This document shows, piece after piece, positions 1 to 10,577 of a stretch of 64,000 nt of DNA. The first letter of the stretch is position 1; each line of letters begins with the position of its first letter. The position numbers and the translations under genes were made by a program. Origin of the DNA: Mikania micrantha (taxonomy: Eukaryota > Streptophyta > Magnoliopsida > Asterales > Asteraceae); the NCBI GenBank assembly GCA_009363875.1, contig CM018680.1, positions 14,765,608 to 14,829,607 on the forward strand, given 5' to 3'. Below the pieces are notes generated by a model, which searched no databases, was not told the origin of the DNA, and saw only the letters and a program-made list of their open reading frames with translations.

Positions 1-950
1 GCCCACCAACTATACGGACCTCTCGAAATTTACGCGTCGGATCGCAGAAGCTCCACTTCCAGAGAAGCTGAAGTTACCCGCGAATTTGGGGAAATATGAC
101 GGCACTGAAGATCCGGATGACCATTTGCACGCTTTCGCAGGAGCCAGAAGGGTAGGAAGTGGAACCTTCCAACTTGGTGCCACATGCTCATGCAAACTTT
201 GACAGCAGCAGCCCATTTGTCGTTCGAAAGTCTCCCACTTTGGAGTATTGAAAGTTGTGAAGAATCGCGAGACAAGTTTCTAAAGCAGTTCCGTTAAAAG
301 AAGAAAGCCGTCAAAAACCCGAATGAAATACTGCACATCAGAAGACGAGTCGATGAGAAAGTGGAGAAATTTATGGAAAGATTCATAACTGAAAGCATGC
401 AGATACAAGGCGTGCCCGAGGTCATGAAGATTAGTAGTTTCATCAATGGGGTAAGACAACCCCAGCTATGTGAGAAGTTGGGAGAGGATTTCCCAAAAAC
501 ATTCGACGGTTTAATGGATAAGGTGAAGGCTTTCGTAGGAGGAAAGGATACAAGTTTCAGAGCTAGAGAATGGGAGTTGAAAAAAGGTCGAAGTTACCGG
601 ACCAAAGAAACACAATAAATAGCCAGGAATGGACCTTACGCCAGAAAAGGTAAGGTCCTTGCAGAGAAAAATCGCCAATTTTTCACCCCTTACAAGGCTA
701 GCTCCAAACAAGCAGAAAAATTTACACCGCTGACAAAAACACCCAGCGAGATCCTGGCAACCGAAAAAAGCAAAAAGCTCTTTTATGAAACCACAACCGC
801 TTTGAAACTCCTCACATCCCAACCCCGACGAATTTTGTGAGTTCCACAAATGTTACGGCCACAAAACCGATGATTGCATCCACCTCAAAGGGGAGATTGA
901 AGCAGCGTGAAGTAGGGCAAACTAACACATCTGGTAAAAGAAATAGGAGC
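1..950 (+). pseudogene. Tat-type Gag polyprotein, broken
   Basis: Gag would form the virus-like particle and bind element RNA. The start of the window reads, from base 2, as a Gag core (NYTDLSKFTRRIAEAPLPEK, then LGKYDGTEDPDDHLHAF). This frame is lost near 200. Bases 361-618 resume in another frame with 85 residues (RFITESMQIQGVPEV to KKGRSYRTKETQ). A zinc-knuckle-like CEFHKCYGHKTDDCIHLK is readable near 837-893. The N-terminus is outside the window. Frameshifts and stops rule out a functional product. Confidence 0.7.
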
Positions 951-957
951 AACAACA

Positions 958-1711
958 TTGAAGGGAAATGAAATACACCAGGAAGACGGAGGAGAAAAGA
1001 AACGATCTTATGTAGACATGATCCGAAGGCGAACGGATAACGAGTATGAAATGAAAACGCGCCACAAGCACATGGAAGACGAAGGATATCCTTGGATGGA
1101 GACATCGATCACATTCCCACCGTTGAAACCGTGGGAAACTCAAGAAGCACTATTAAATATCTCTGCTAACATTGCTGGTCACAGGGTCAGAAGAATCCAT
1201 GTTGATGGGGGCAGTGGGTCAGAGGTCATGTATGAACACCGCTTCCAGCGTTTGGACCCGAACGTCAGAGAAAGATGGGTGGAAGACACATCAACAATGG
1301 TCGGATTTTCAGGAGAAGTCACCTACTCCCTAGGTAAAATCACTCTACCCTTTACAGTTGGGGAAGGGGTTAAATGGAGGACTGTGTACCTCACGTTTTA
1401 TATCGTGAGGGCACCGTCAAAATATAATGCCATTCTAGGACGACCGGGAATAAAGGCCCTCAGATCATTGGTGTCCACCGTCCATGGGGCCATAAAATTC
1501 CCTACACCTACGGGGGTAGTGACTGTCTGCTCTTATGCTGAAATAATAGCAATAATCGACAAAAAGGAAGAAAGAAACAATGATGAGGAAGAAGGATGGG
1601 TGTTAGACGACCGATTCCTAGAAGCTATAGTCAAAGTGGGTAATCAATTAAGTGATAAAGGCAAGACAACCCTCAAAGAGTTACTTTTGAAAAATCACAA
1701 CATGTTCACAT
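958..1711 (+). pseudogene. Tat-type aspartic protease region
   Basis: The frame encodes a retropepsin-like domain: ISANIAGHRVRRIHVDGGSGSEVM with the active-site triad region as DGGSGS (aspartate, then G-S in place of the usual S/T-G), followed by YNAILGRPGIKAL, the flap/dimer motif of Gypsy proteases. It continues to NHNMFTW, the usual start of the protease-RT linker, and then shifts frame near 1712. The partner reverse transcriptase follows at once. The domain is recognisable, but the shifted frame and altered active site make activity unlikely. Confidence 0.7.
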
Positions 1712-2580
1712 GGACCCCTCCCACATGGAGGGTATCCCACGTGACCAAGCGGAGCATAAGATTAAAGTAGACCCGGGGGCCAAGCCGATAAAGCATAAAA
1801 GAAGAAGCATGGGGGAGGAAAGGAGTACAACTGCCATTGAAGAAGTAAGAAAACTACTTGATGATGGGATAGTGCGGGCAGTCCAATACCCCTCATGGAT
1901 ATCAAATCCAGTTATGGTACGAAAAAGCGGAGGAAAGTGGAGAATGTATATTGACTTTAAAGATGTCAAAAAAGCTACGCCAAAAGATTGCTATCTGCTC
2001 CCATAAATGGAAGCAAATATTGATTCCTTGCAAACATATCCCATCCGTTGTTTCCTCGATGCATAAAAGGGATATCATCAAATTCGGATGGCCAAGGAGG
2101 AAGAAGAAAAAACAGCCTTCTACACGGCCGAAGGAACCTTTTGTTACACTAAGATGCCCTTCGGGCTCAAAAATGCTGGAGCCACATACCAACGTATGAT
2201 GGACAGCCTGTTCCACAACCAAATAGGCCGGAATGTGGAAGTGTATGTAAACGATATGGTCATCAAGAGCAGGGAAGAGGACGCAATTATAGGAGACATC
2301 AAAGAAACTTTCAACACACTCAGATAATCGCAAATGAAACTAAACCCCAGAAAGTGCTCGTTTGTGGTCGAAGAAGGAAAGTTTTTGGGAATCCTGGTTA
2401 CCAAAGAAGGAATCAAAGCAAACCCAGAGAAAGTGCAAGTTGTAATTTCAATGGCGTCTCCAAAGACGATAAAAGAAGTGAAATGGCTCAATGGCATATT
2501 AATAGCGCTTAGTCGTTTCCTATCCAAGACGGCTGAAAGGTCCTTACCTTTCGTGAAAACACTGAAGAAATGTTTGTAAA
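1712..2580 (+). pseudogene. Ty3/gypsy reverse transcriptase domain (Tat lineage), inactivated
   Basis: The RT would copy element RNA to DNA. In order: IPRDQAEHKIKVDPGAKP, VRKSGGKWRMYIDFKDVKKA (RT motif 1-2), TAEGTFCYTKMPFGLKNAGA (motif 4), YVNDMVIKS and NPRKCSFVVEEGKFLG (motif 6). The catalytic YxDD is YVND, so one essential aspartate is replaced. In-frame stops near 2004, 2326 and 2577 and a frame change around 2010-2090 break it further. Relatedness to Tat is from overall motif style; phylogenetic placement was not run. Confidence 0.8.
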
Positions 2581-2933
2581 AGAACAAGTTCACCTGGACG
2601 GATGAAGCAGAAATGTACTTCCAAGCGGTCAAAGAACACCTGTCCTCCCTACCAGCCTTAGCAACGCCATTCCCAGCTAAAACACTTATGGTATACTTGT
2701 CAGCAGCAGAAAAAGCAATTAGCGCAGTCCTATTAGTCGAGAGGCAAGGGACCCAAACACCAATTTACTTCGTAAGCAGAGAGGTACTCTGATATGGAAA
2801 AGGCATCACTTGCATTAGTGCATGCTTCGAGGAGATTGCGGAGATATTTCCAAGCCCACCCCATACGGGTACTTGCCAATCAAGCGATTCAACAGATACT
2901 GGCACGACCATAAATTTCCGGTAGACTAGCCAA
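2581..2933 (+). pseudogene. Ty3/gypsy RNase H domain, decayed
   Basis: After the RT, reading through stops, the sequence keeps KFTWTDEAEMYFQAVKEHL, LMVYLSAAEKAISAVL, TPIYFVSREV and SLALVHASRRLRRYFQAHPI. These are the conserved blocks of the gypsy RNase H and its tether. Stops and at least two frame changes interrupt it. It is followed at 2934 by the second, archaeal-type RNase H. Confidence 0.65.
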
Positions 2934-3407
2934 ATGGGCTATCGAACTGGTGACATTGAAATAAAATTCGAACTGCGTACAGCTTACAAAGGTCAAGTGC
3001 TTGCTAATTTCTTGATAGAAGCACCTGCAAACAAAGACCAAAAACATAGCCCCCACCTTGACAAACAAGAAAGTGACAGTGCCTTGAAATGGCAGCTATA
3101 CACCGATGGTGCGTCCAATGCAGACGGAAATGGCGCAGGTTTCATTTTGAAAACACCAGAAGGTATCGAGTTCGCCTACGCTATCATACTCGAATTCACA
3201 GCCACCAACAATGAGAATGAGTACGAAGCCTTACTAGTCCGGTTGAGGGTAGCACAAGCCATGAAAGTCTCACACATCAATGTGCACGTCGATTCCCTCT
3301 TAGTAGGCAACCAAATCAATGGCTCCTATGAGGCAAAGGAAGAAACAATGAAGCAATACTTGCAAAAGCAAAGTCCTTGCAAGAACAGTTTATTGAGTGC
3401 CAAGTGA
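2934..3407 (+). pseudogene. Second (archaeal-type) RNase H domain, Tat lineage marker
   Basis: A 157-codon open stretch encodes WQLYTDGASNADGNGAGF, then TNNENEYEALLVRLRVAQAM and VHVDSLLVGNQINGSY. These supply the D-E-D catalytic residues of an archaeal-type RNase H. A second RNase H between RT and integrase is a known hallmark of Tat retrotransposons. The motifs look intact, unlike the upstream YVND RT. The frame ends in LLSAK where the integrase frame begins, by a 1-nt shift near 3390. Confidence 0.75.
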
Positions 3408-4560
3408 TACACATCAACAGAAGCCAGAATCACAAAGTGGACGCACTAAGCAAGCTCGCGTCAGCTGCCTTCAGCACATTGGGAAGTGTAATCCGGATTG
3501 ATGTTCTAGCTAAACCGTCCATCGATGCAGAACTGCAAATACAAGAGGTTACCCAAGTCACTTCATGGGGAGAGCCAATTAAAGAATTCATTAAAACAGG
3601 CAAGGTACCAGAAAATAAAGATGAAGCGAAAAGGCTACGGCTGCGAGCCTTACATTATGAACTGATTAACGGGGAACTATACCGAAAGTCCTACCTAGAA
3701 CCTTCACTTAAGTGCATTGACGAAGAAGAAGCCAAGTATGTTATGCGTGAAATCCATGAAGGAATATGTGGACTCCATGCCGGGCCTAAGACAATGGTCG
3801 CCAGTGTAATGAAAGCAAGGTTCTATTGGCCTGGAATGTATAACACAGCAGTGGCACTGTCCCGAACATTCGACAATTGCCAAGTCCACACACCTGTGCC
3901 AAATAAGCCAAAGCAGTCGTTAGTACCTGTAAGATCCTCATGGCCCTTTCAAAAATGGGCAATTGATATTGTGGGACCTTCCCCAGAGGAAGTAAGAAAG
4001 GTCAAGTTCTTAGTAGTATCTATTGACTACTTCATGAAATGGGTGGAATCGAAACCGCTAGCCAAGATCACGAGCCAGGCAATAAAAAGATTCGTTTGGG
4101 AAAACATTGTCTGCAGATATGGCATACCCCACACACTTGTCAGCGACAACGGAAAACAATTCGACAACGTTATCTTCAAAAAATGGTGTGAAGAATTATG
4201 CATCAAGCAAATTTTCACTTCTGTTGCACACCCGCAAGCAAATGGCCAGGTGAGCGGGCGAACAGAAGCATAGTGGATGGAATTAAGGCAAGGTTGGGTA
4301 GAACACGCAAGGCATGGCTGGAAGAGTTACCACATGTATTATGGTGTCACCGTACGATGACAAAAACAAGCACATGAGAAACACCCTTCAGTTTAACGTA
4401 TGGAATAGAAGCCATGATTCCCGCAAAAATCGGATCTCCAACACCAAGAACACAACTGAACATGAAAACAGTAAAGATCTCCGGATAAACCTGAATCTCC
4501 TAGAAGAAAGACAATATCATGCAGCACTCTGGGAGACGAATTACAAATAGGCAATGCAAT
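3377..4560 (+). pseudogene. Ty3/gypsy integrase, frameshifted at its C-terminal half
   Basis: Integrase would insert element cDNA. The open frame 3377-4273 carries the zinc-binding region as EIHEGICGLHAG and WPGMYNTAVALSRTFDNC (the first Cys of the CxxC pair is lost), then the core: KWAIDIVGP (first D), LVSDNGKQFDN (second D), AHPQANGQVSGRTEA. The expected NGQVERAN glutamate falls at a frameshift: after 4250 the frame moves and reads on as SIVDGIKARLG and then LPHVLWCHRTMTKT. No chromodomain is seen, as expected for Tat. Confidence 0.75.
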
Positions 4561-5342
4561 GACACTATGACAAAACAGTCAGAGCCAAAGAGTTAAAACC
4601 GGGTGATCTGGCGTTGAGATCCAACGTTACAAGCGGCAAAGAACACAAAAATAAGCTAACCCTGAAGTGTACAAGATCATCTAGAGCAATGGGAATGGAT
4701 CTCACAAGCTAGTTGATATAGAAGGCAAAGAAGTCCCCCGCACTTGGAACTCAATGCAATTGCGCAAGTACCACTTGTAGAATCAGCAAAAATGGAAGTA
4801 CCACAAAAGCAGTCCCTTATTTTGTATACAATGTGACACAACCATTTAAAAATGTATTTAGTAATCCCTTTTTTGTATCTCCATTGGGAAAAGAATGAAG
4901 TGGAAATTCCATTATCAAAAGCATATCTACAATCATGCAAGTATGAACATACACAAAGCTCATACTCAGAAAATAACAAAATACAATAAATAAAAAAAAA
5001 GAAGCAAGAGACCGTAGTCTCGAAGAAATGCATTAAATTGCATCCAAAGCCACAAATGAAAACAAAGGGTAAAAATCCCCTCCTTACTCTCGTGCGAAAA
5101 TTATCAATAAAGCATGCATGAATCTCATAAAGAGAAATATTGCTTTATAAAAGGGTCCCCAATCACGTACGTACAAACAAACATGCTAAAAGCATAATAA
5201 TTTCAGTCACAAAAGGTATCACAATGCCAAGACAACATGTTCATTTTAAACACAACAATAGTACATCAAAGTTAGCCAAACATGGCACAAATACTATGGT
5301 AAAGGAGTGGTAGGATCCACAATGGCTGTTAAAGCCTCCAAA
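4561..5342. other. Tat element spacer between pol and the antisense ORF
   Basis: No gene is visible here. The first 200 bp still read in pieces as the integrase C-terminal tail (RAKELKPGDL-like). The rest is A-rich noncoding sequence, matching the spacer normally found between pol and the extra ORF in this lineage. Confidence 0.5.
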
Positions 5343-5759
5343 TTAGCAACAGGAATATCTGGGGAGTTTTCCAAGTGGGACAACAAAGAATGATATGCGG
5401 CACCGTAAAGCAAGAGTTGCGTTGGTCATCCACGCCTCCACTGTTGGATCATAGCAAGGGCTTTCCTTCAAGAACAACCCCTTGTTCGAATACTGGTAAC
5501 CTGCACGAAGGCCATTTTTATACCCAACAGCAAGGCAGGTGGAACTTACATCACCAAGTAATTGAACATATTCCTGGCTATCCCCGATACGGTTAAAAAT
5601 GAGGCAGAAGCCCTGAGTGACAAGCCAGGCACGATCAGCTGCAAGCCGATTATTCATATCCGCCACATCCACTACCTCCCGTTGCAATCTTTGATTATCT
5701 TCAGATAAACGGGAAATCTCCACATGAGCGGTAAGCGCGTCTGCCTTCGCCTCCTCCAT
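5343..5759 (-). pseudogene. C-terminal exon of the Tat antisense ORF
   Basis: The 138-codon minus-strand frame begins MEEAKADALTAHVEISRL, a heptad-rich coiled coil, then WLVTQGFCLIFNRIGDSQEY and VGYKNGLRAGYQYSNKGL, which match the usual C-terminus of plant PF04195-type gypsy transposon proteins. Its N-terminal part lies at 16911-18888, on the far side of the 11-kb nested insertion. The minus-strand bases just before this exon end in CAG and overlap the AGTCT target duplication, so the insertion landed at or beside an intron acceptor. Function in retrotransposition is unknown. Confidence 0.65.
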
Positions 5760-5762
5760 ACC

Positions 5763-5767
5763 AGTCT
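5763..5767. repeat. Target-site duplication AGTCT, left copy
   Basis: Five bases directly before the TGTGACA end of the solo LTR, matched exactly at 16796-16800. Confidence 0.65.
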
Positions 5768-5821
5768 TGTGACAATCCGACTTTTCGGATTAACCCTGTT
5801 AACTGAAAATGGTTAGATCAC

Positions 5822-6019
5822 AGGCCCAATAAGTCATGTAAGGCCCAGTAAGGCCAAAGAAGGCCCAGTAAGGCCAAAGAAGGCCCAGTAAGGCCAAAGA
5901 AGGCCCAGTAAGGCCAAGGAAGGCCCAATAAGTCATGTAAGGCCCAGTAAGGCCAAAGAAGGCCCAGTAAGGCCAAGGAAGGCCCAGTAAGGCCAAGGAA
6001 GGCCCAATAAGGCCAAGGT
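5822..6019. repeat. 20-bp minisatellite rich in GGCCCA inside the solo LTR
   Basis: About ten head-to-tail copies of a 20-bp unit starting AGGCCCAGTAAGG are present. Two variant 19-bp units ending AAGTCATGTA (5822-5840 and 5921-5939) each begin a block of 20-bp units, so the array has a higher-order period. Scattered GGCCCAA motifs continue to about 6240. Confidence 0.85.
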
Positions 6020-6983
6020 AGGCCAATGAGGCCCAATAGTAGTTATGAGGCCCAATTGAGTAGGAAGTAAACCCAATCACAAACCTGAGGCCCAAGGGAG
6101 ACCCAATTACAAATTCAAGGCCCAAGATAGGCCCAATTATATTTTGTGAGACCCAAGTGGACAGAAGGTAGGCCCAATGAGCCTAAGGTAGGCCCAATTG
6201 GCCAAATGGGTTAACCTAGCCCAATAATGTCTCAATTGGCCCAATTTGTACCAAATTGGGAATTTAATTTAGTTTTATTAGCCGAAAACTAAGGAAATCA
6301 TAGGAGACCAAACTTTTAAGGATTAGAATTAAGCAAAATGGGTCTAGAAACATTAAAATATAAGTATCACAATTGTAATTACATCGAATTGGGGATTTTG
6401 ACCTTAGAAGTCAAAAATTCGGCCAATTAGTTTAGGAAAATTCGAATTCCACATTCATACTAATTTGTAACTGAAATTAATCAGTTGTAAGTATCAAATT
6501 AATGATTAGTAACCACTATCAGGCGTTATGGTCACAATTATTAGTAGAATTAAGGGCAAAATGAAGCCAAGGGTCGTAACCGTTGCATAGTAACCTCAAA
6601 AACACACAATTCGATTTCAACTATCACAATTGAGTTTACAGAACCTATAATCGGCTATCTTAGAACCATTTGCACCCATCAATTTGAAGCGACAAGCTGG
6701 GGGTAGACGATTTCATTTAGAACCAAACCGAACATCAAATATAGAATCGATCTTCATCGAATCAGCATCAAATCAAGTAAGTAATCATCCTTATCCCTTC
6801 TAACATGGCCGACTAAGGATAAACACATCCTAATTTCATCCTTTAACATCGGATTATCTGAATTCGATTGCTAGGGTTTATGCTATGAACGGGTTTAGGG
6901 TTTTCTATTAAAATGGATTTAAAAGTCGAATTAAATGTTATGTGTAGCTTCAGAATAACTCATTTTACGAAACTCATATGACA

Positions 6984-6988
6984 ATCAC
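6984..6988. repeat. Target-site duplication ATCAC, left copy
   Basis: Exact match to 14976-14980; directly abuts the TGATG end of the element. Confidence 0.8.
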
Positions 6989-8723
6989 TGATGTCGACGG
7001 AGCTTAGCTATAAAACTAACTAAAAACCGACTATAAACTAGACACAAAGTAATAAATCTAGACTCTCTAAAACCTAAGCTACCGACAGGCAAGTGTACCT
7101 ATCGTATGCAGCAAGACAAAAGTAAGTCCGGATATCGAACCCACAGACTTCTACAGACTGTACTAACTAGACTCAAAGACTTATCTATACAAAATTTATA
7201 CTTAAATAAAAGAATATTAAGGAAGGGGGGTTTTCTAACAAAACTAATAATAACTTAAATAAACTGAAAGACAGACGAGAAAACAAAGACTAAACCAAAG
7301 AAGAAAAGAGACACTACCTAGGCTTGAATCATATACATGCTTGACAAGGTTCTATCGGGGATGGAACTAATGTGATACCGGGATCTTATAATACTAAACT
7401 CAAAGGAAACCTAGAGCACCCTCGACCCTTCTCAAGGATAGTCAACTAAGGGTCCTAAAAGCCGTTAAACCACCGGTTAAATGGATTCCCTTCACAGGTC
7501 ATCCAACTATTTATGAAATATCCACTAGATTATCTACCTCACAGTACAATAATCTCAAAACACCTAAGAAATAACTGTTAAACACTCTACCTCACGGCGC
7601 GAAAGTTACAGTTCACTTAAATGCTAGGGATAACCTGGGTTTTCCTATTGGACTCGATAAACAAGGTTTGATAGACAAATTAGATTGATCTTCTCACAAA
7701 GTCTCTAACCTAGCAGTCTAAAAACCAAGACTTATCGACAACTTCTCACCTCACGGCTATTGAAGCAAGTTGCACATCTTAATCGTCTAAATCATAACAA
7801 AACATTCCTATGAATCACTCGGCCTAAGCAACTCATCCACTAATCAAAAACACACAGTAATTGATTCTAGCATGCACCTATTTCGCGACAGACAATCGCC
7901 AAGATACATGAGGAACATAATATCAATCATTCAACAATCACAAATACACATCCACATCCAATATTCAAAACCAAATCAATAAATCATAAATCCATCACAT
8001 TATGATGTTCCAACACCGAATCAAACCAAAGTCAAACATGCATAATCATCTAACCTAGATAGTTCTAAGAGTTTAGCCACTAAACATCATATGAAAACAA
8101 ACCATAATCTGTTTAAAGAAAGGAAACATGAGAAACAAGAGAAACAAAGTAAACCGATCACGTTACACCCTTCGGATCACTCGTCTAGGGCTTCCCGATG
8201 ATCAAAATCAACTCAAATCTCGTTCTCTAGCCTCTGATCGCCTCCTAGGTTGTCTCTGGTCGTCCAACAACGAATACCCTAGCCTCCAGCCGTTTCAGAA
8301 AACATAAACTCGAAATTCTGAACTTTTAACCCTGTCGCGTAGCGCGACATGTATCTCCATGCCCGTCGCGTAGCGCGACGGGTCTTGCTACCCGACAAAA
8401 TAGTCGGGTCAAACCGCAATCATTAAACAGGGGCAAAACAGACTTTTCCACCTGTCGCGCTACGCGACAGGGTTTTTTTGATGATGTCGCGATACGCGAC
8501 AAGGTTAATTTCCAGCTTTTGACTTCTTTTGTCTTCGGGTCTGTTCTCATCCAACCGGGAGCTCGTTTTCTTGATCTTTTCCACCAAATACACATGTTTA
8601 TGACCTGCAAGCATCAAATTATAGAAATGTGAAGAACCAGCATAAATCGACTCTAAAAACCAATAAACTGTACGGAAAACTCAATGAAAACAAATAGAAA
8701 AACAGATGTGTTGCAACACATCA
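6989..8723 (-). repeat. 3' LTR of the Athila-type TR-GAG element
   Basis: Near-identical to 13246-14975. It differs by C/T near 7634, C/A near 8331, C/A near 8396 and G/A near 8678. There is also one G in a homopolymer near 7225, a 5-bp TTTGA gain near 7667 and one T near 8473. It carries four GTCGCG dyads at 8334-8500. Confidence 0.9.
8333..8501. repeat. Four GTCGCG-TAN-CGCGAC dyads in the 3' LTR
   Basis: Copies at 8334-8348, 8365-8379, 8453-8467 and 8486-8500. Each has perfect 6-bp arms GTCGCG/CGCGAC around a 3-nt core (TAG, TAG, CTA, ATA). Flanks often extend the palindrome, for example CCC...GGG at 8362-8382. Confidence 0.9.
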
Positions 8724-8737
8724 CATCCCCACACTTA
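8724..8737 (-). promoter_or_regulatory. Polypurine tract of the TR-GAG element
   Basis: On the minus strand, AAGTGTGGGGATG lies directly before the LTR start TGATGTG. This is the purine-rich primer expected for plus-strand synthesis. Confidence 0.65.
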
Positions 8738-10577
8738 TCTCTTTTTCGTCCCTGAAAAAGGCTTATGCAAAAATCTGGGATCATAGTCAAATAAAATGGT
8801 TTCTACACAATTAACAAAGTCAAATCAAAATTCAATGCTTTGGAAAAGATTGCAAGTATTTTTATCCCGTTAAACCCATACTGATTATTCCTATCCCTTA
8901 ATCATGGTTCATTATGTTCATGTTTTACATTTCATTTCATTAGACCCACACTTAGGTAATCTAAAATCAAATCGATCCTGAATTCTAGCTTTCAAGTCAT
9001 CTTCCCATATAAACAAACCAGAAATTCCTCAAATCAGATTTTTAAAATGGAAACAGATGGAAGCGTGAGCATTTTTCTTTTATTTATTTATTTTTTCAAT
9101 CCATTGAACTTAGCTTAGTGGTGTTTCAAACAGGCTGCAACCCGGCGTGTGACACATAAGTTTCTCATCCAACTTCATTTCTTTCATTTTTTTCTTTTTA
9201 CTCAGCTTATTTGGTGAAATGGGGGCGCCATAAGACTCGGATTTATTCTCATAAAAAGAGTACTTATGTGCCAAACAAAAATCAGATTTTCAAAACTCTA
9301 ATCCATTATTATGCAAAGACTTCTTTCTGACTAGAAAACATTTTCATTAATTCCAAATTCCCAAGATGTTTCCCATGAAAATCATGCATTTAAGTAATAT
9401 TTATACCAATCATGTGGAACAGAAACAATCAGTTGAGCCTACTTACACATCCCGTGACCAAAACATAAAACCCAAACCAACTAGTTAACTGTGACAGAGA
9501 ACCATCAAACCTAGGTTTTCTATCATTTCCCATCACACTTTTGCAACCAACTCAAATAAGGACAAGAAAGATCTAAGCTAAAGATGTAAAAACAAAAATA
9601 AAAATAAAAATTTTAAAAAATTTTGACTCAAAAACATAAGTAAACTAAAATTCAAAAACTAACTACTAAAAGAAAACAAGACTAAAACAAAGTTTCCCAT
9701 CCCCACACTTAAACTTTACATTGTCCCCAATGTAGAGAAAAGGAAACCCAAAAGAAAAACTAACAACTAAAAACTGAAAATGACTTAGCTGGTTAACGAG
9801 AAGACTGTCGAATGCCAATCTTTCCATGTAGCTCCACAATCAACAATTCTGCTCCACTGGCTATAAACAATAACATAAGATCTACAAAAAGACAAAGATC
9901 AAACAAGCATCAACCCATCCAAAACATGATAACAATAATATCCATGATTAAGTCCAACCACCAACCAACCTTACCAGTTAACTAAAAGTAACAAAGAAAA
10001 GCCCAAATGAAACAAAGAAAATTAAGAACTAATTAAAATTTGAAAAACATCAATTCAATGCAACAAAAATGAATTTAGAACGCCTCCTATGGTAGTGAAC
10101 ACGGTGTAGAATAGGTAAATTGGGGGTAAAATTCGAAAATTAGGGTTTTTAAACATTTTAACACATTCTAGGACTCGTCGCGTAACGCGACAGATTTTTG
10201 AATGTCCGTCGCGGTACGCGACAAAAGTTTGACCCGTGAAGTTGACCATATTGTCGCGTAGCGCGACAAATGGTCTTGTGGATGTCGCGTAACGCGACGG
10301 GGTCATTTTTCCAGAGAGTTTCTGGCATTTTCATGCCTTTAGCCAAAATTTTCACCCCAAATTATTCTAAACCACCCACAAATGTTCTAAAACAAGAAAT
10401 ACATACCTGGTGGCTCCAATTCATCATTATGGCATCAAATTGATTAAAAACCTGCAAAACAGAAGAAAACACAAAAAAAAAAAACGAAAACGAAAAACGA
10501 AAAAAAACAATCACGAAAAACTAAAATCTACAAACTATACACTTGGGAGTTTAACCCAAGAGCTTCTCAAACTCATC
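8738..10577. other. Noncoding 3' interior of the TR-GAG element
   Basis: About 1.8 kb between gag-protease and the polypurine tract, where an autonomous Athila would carry pol. No RT, integrase or envelope-like frame of useful length is visible on either strand. The sequence is A/T-rich with four GTCGCG dyads near 10.2 kb. Confidence 0.7.
10177..10298. repeat. Four more GTCGCG dyads in the internal region
   Basis: Copies at 10177-10191 (core TAA), 10208-10222 (GTA), 10253-10267 (TAG) and 10284-10298 (TAA), spaced about 31, 45 and 31 bp. The arms are perfect in all four. Confidence 0.9.

Noticed and set aside
5799..6125. 108-codon minus-strand frame rich in GLTGPSLALLGL repeats
   Set aside because: It is the translation of the 20-bp GGCCCA minisatellite (60 bp equals 20 codons); no family resemblance.
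8326..8617. Minus-strand frames with repeated CRVAR/ALRD peptides, also at 14674-14862 and 10055-10355
   Set aside because: The peptides come from the GTCGCG dyads read in different frames; they lie in LTR or noncoding interior.
8333..10298. Regularly spaced palindromes resembling a CRISPR array
   Set aside because: Plant genome; the repeats are 15 bp, spacers are irregular and shared between LTRs, and no cas genes exist.
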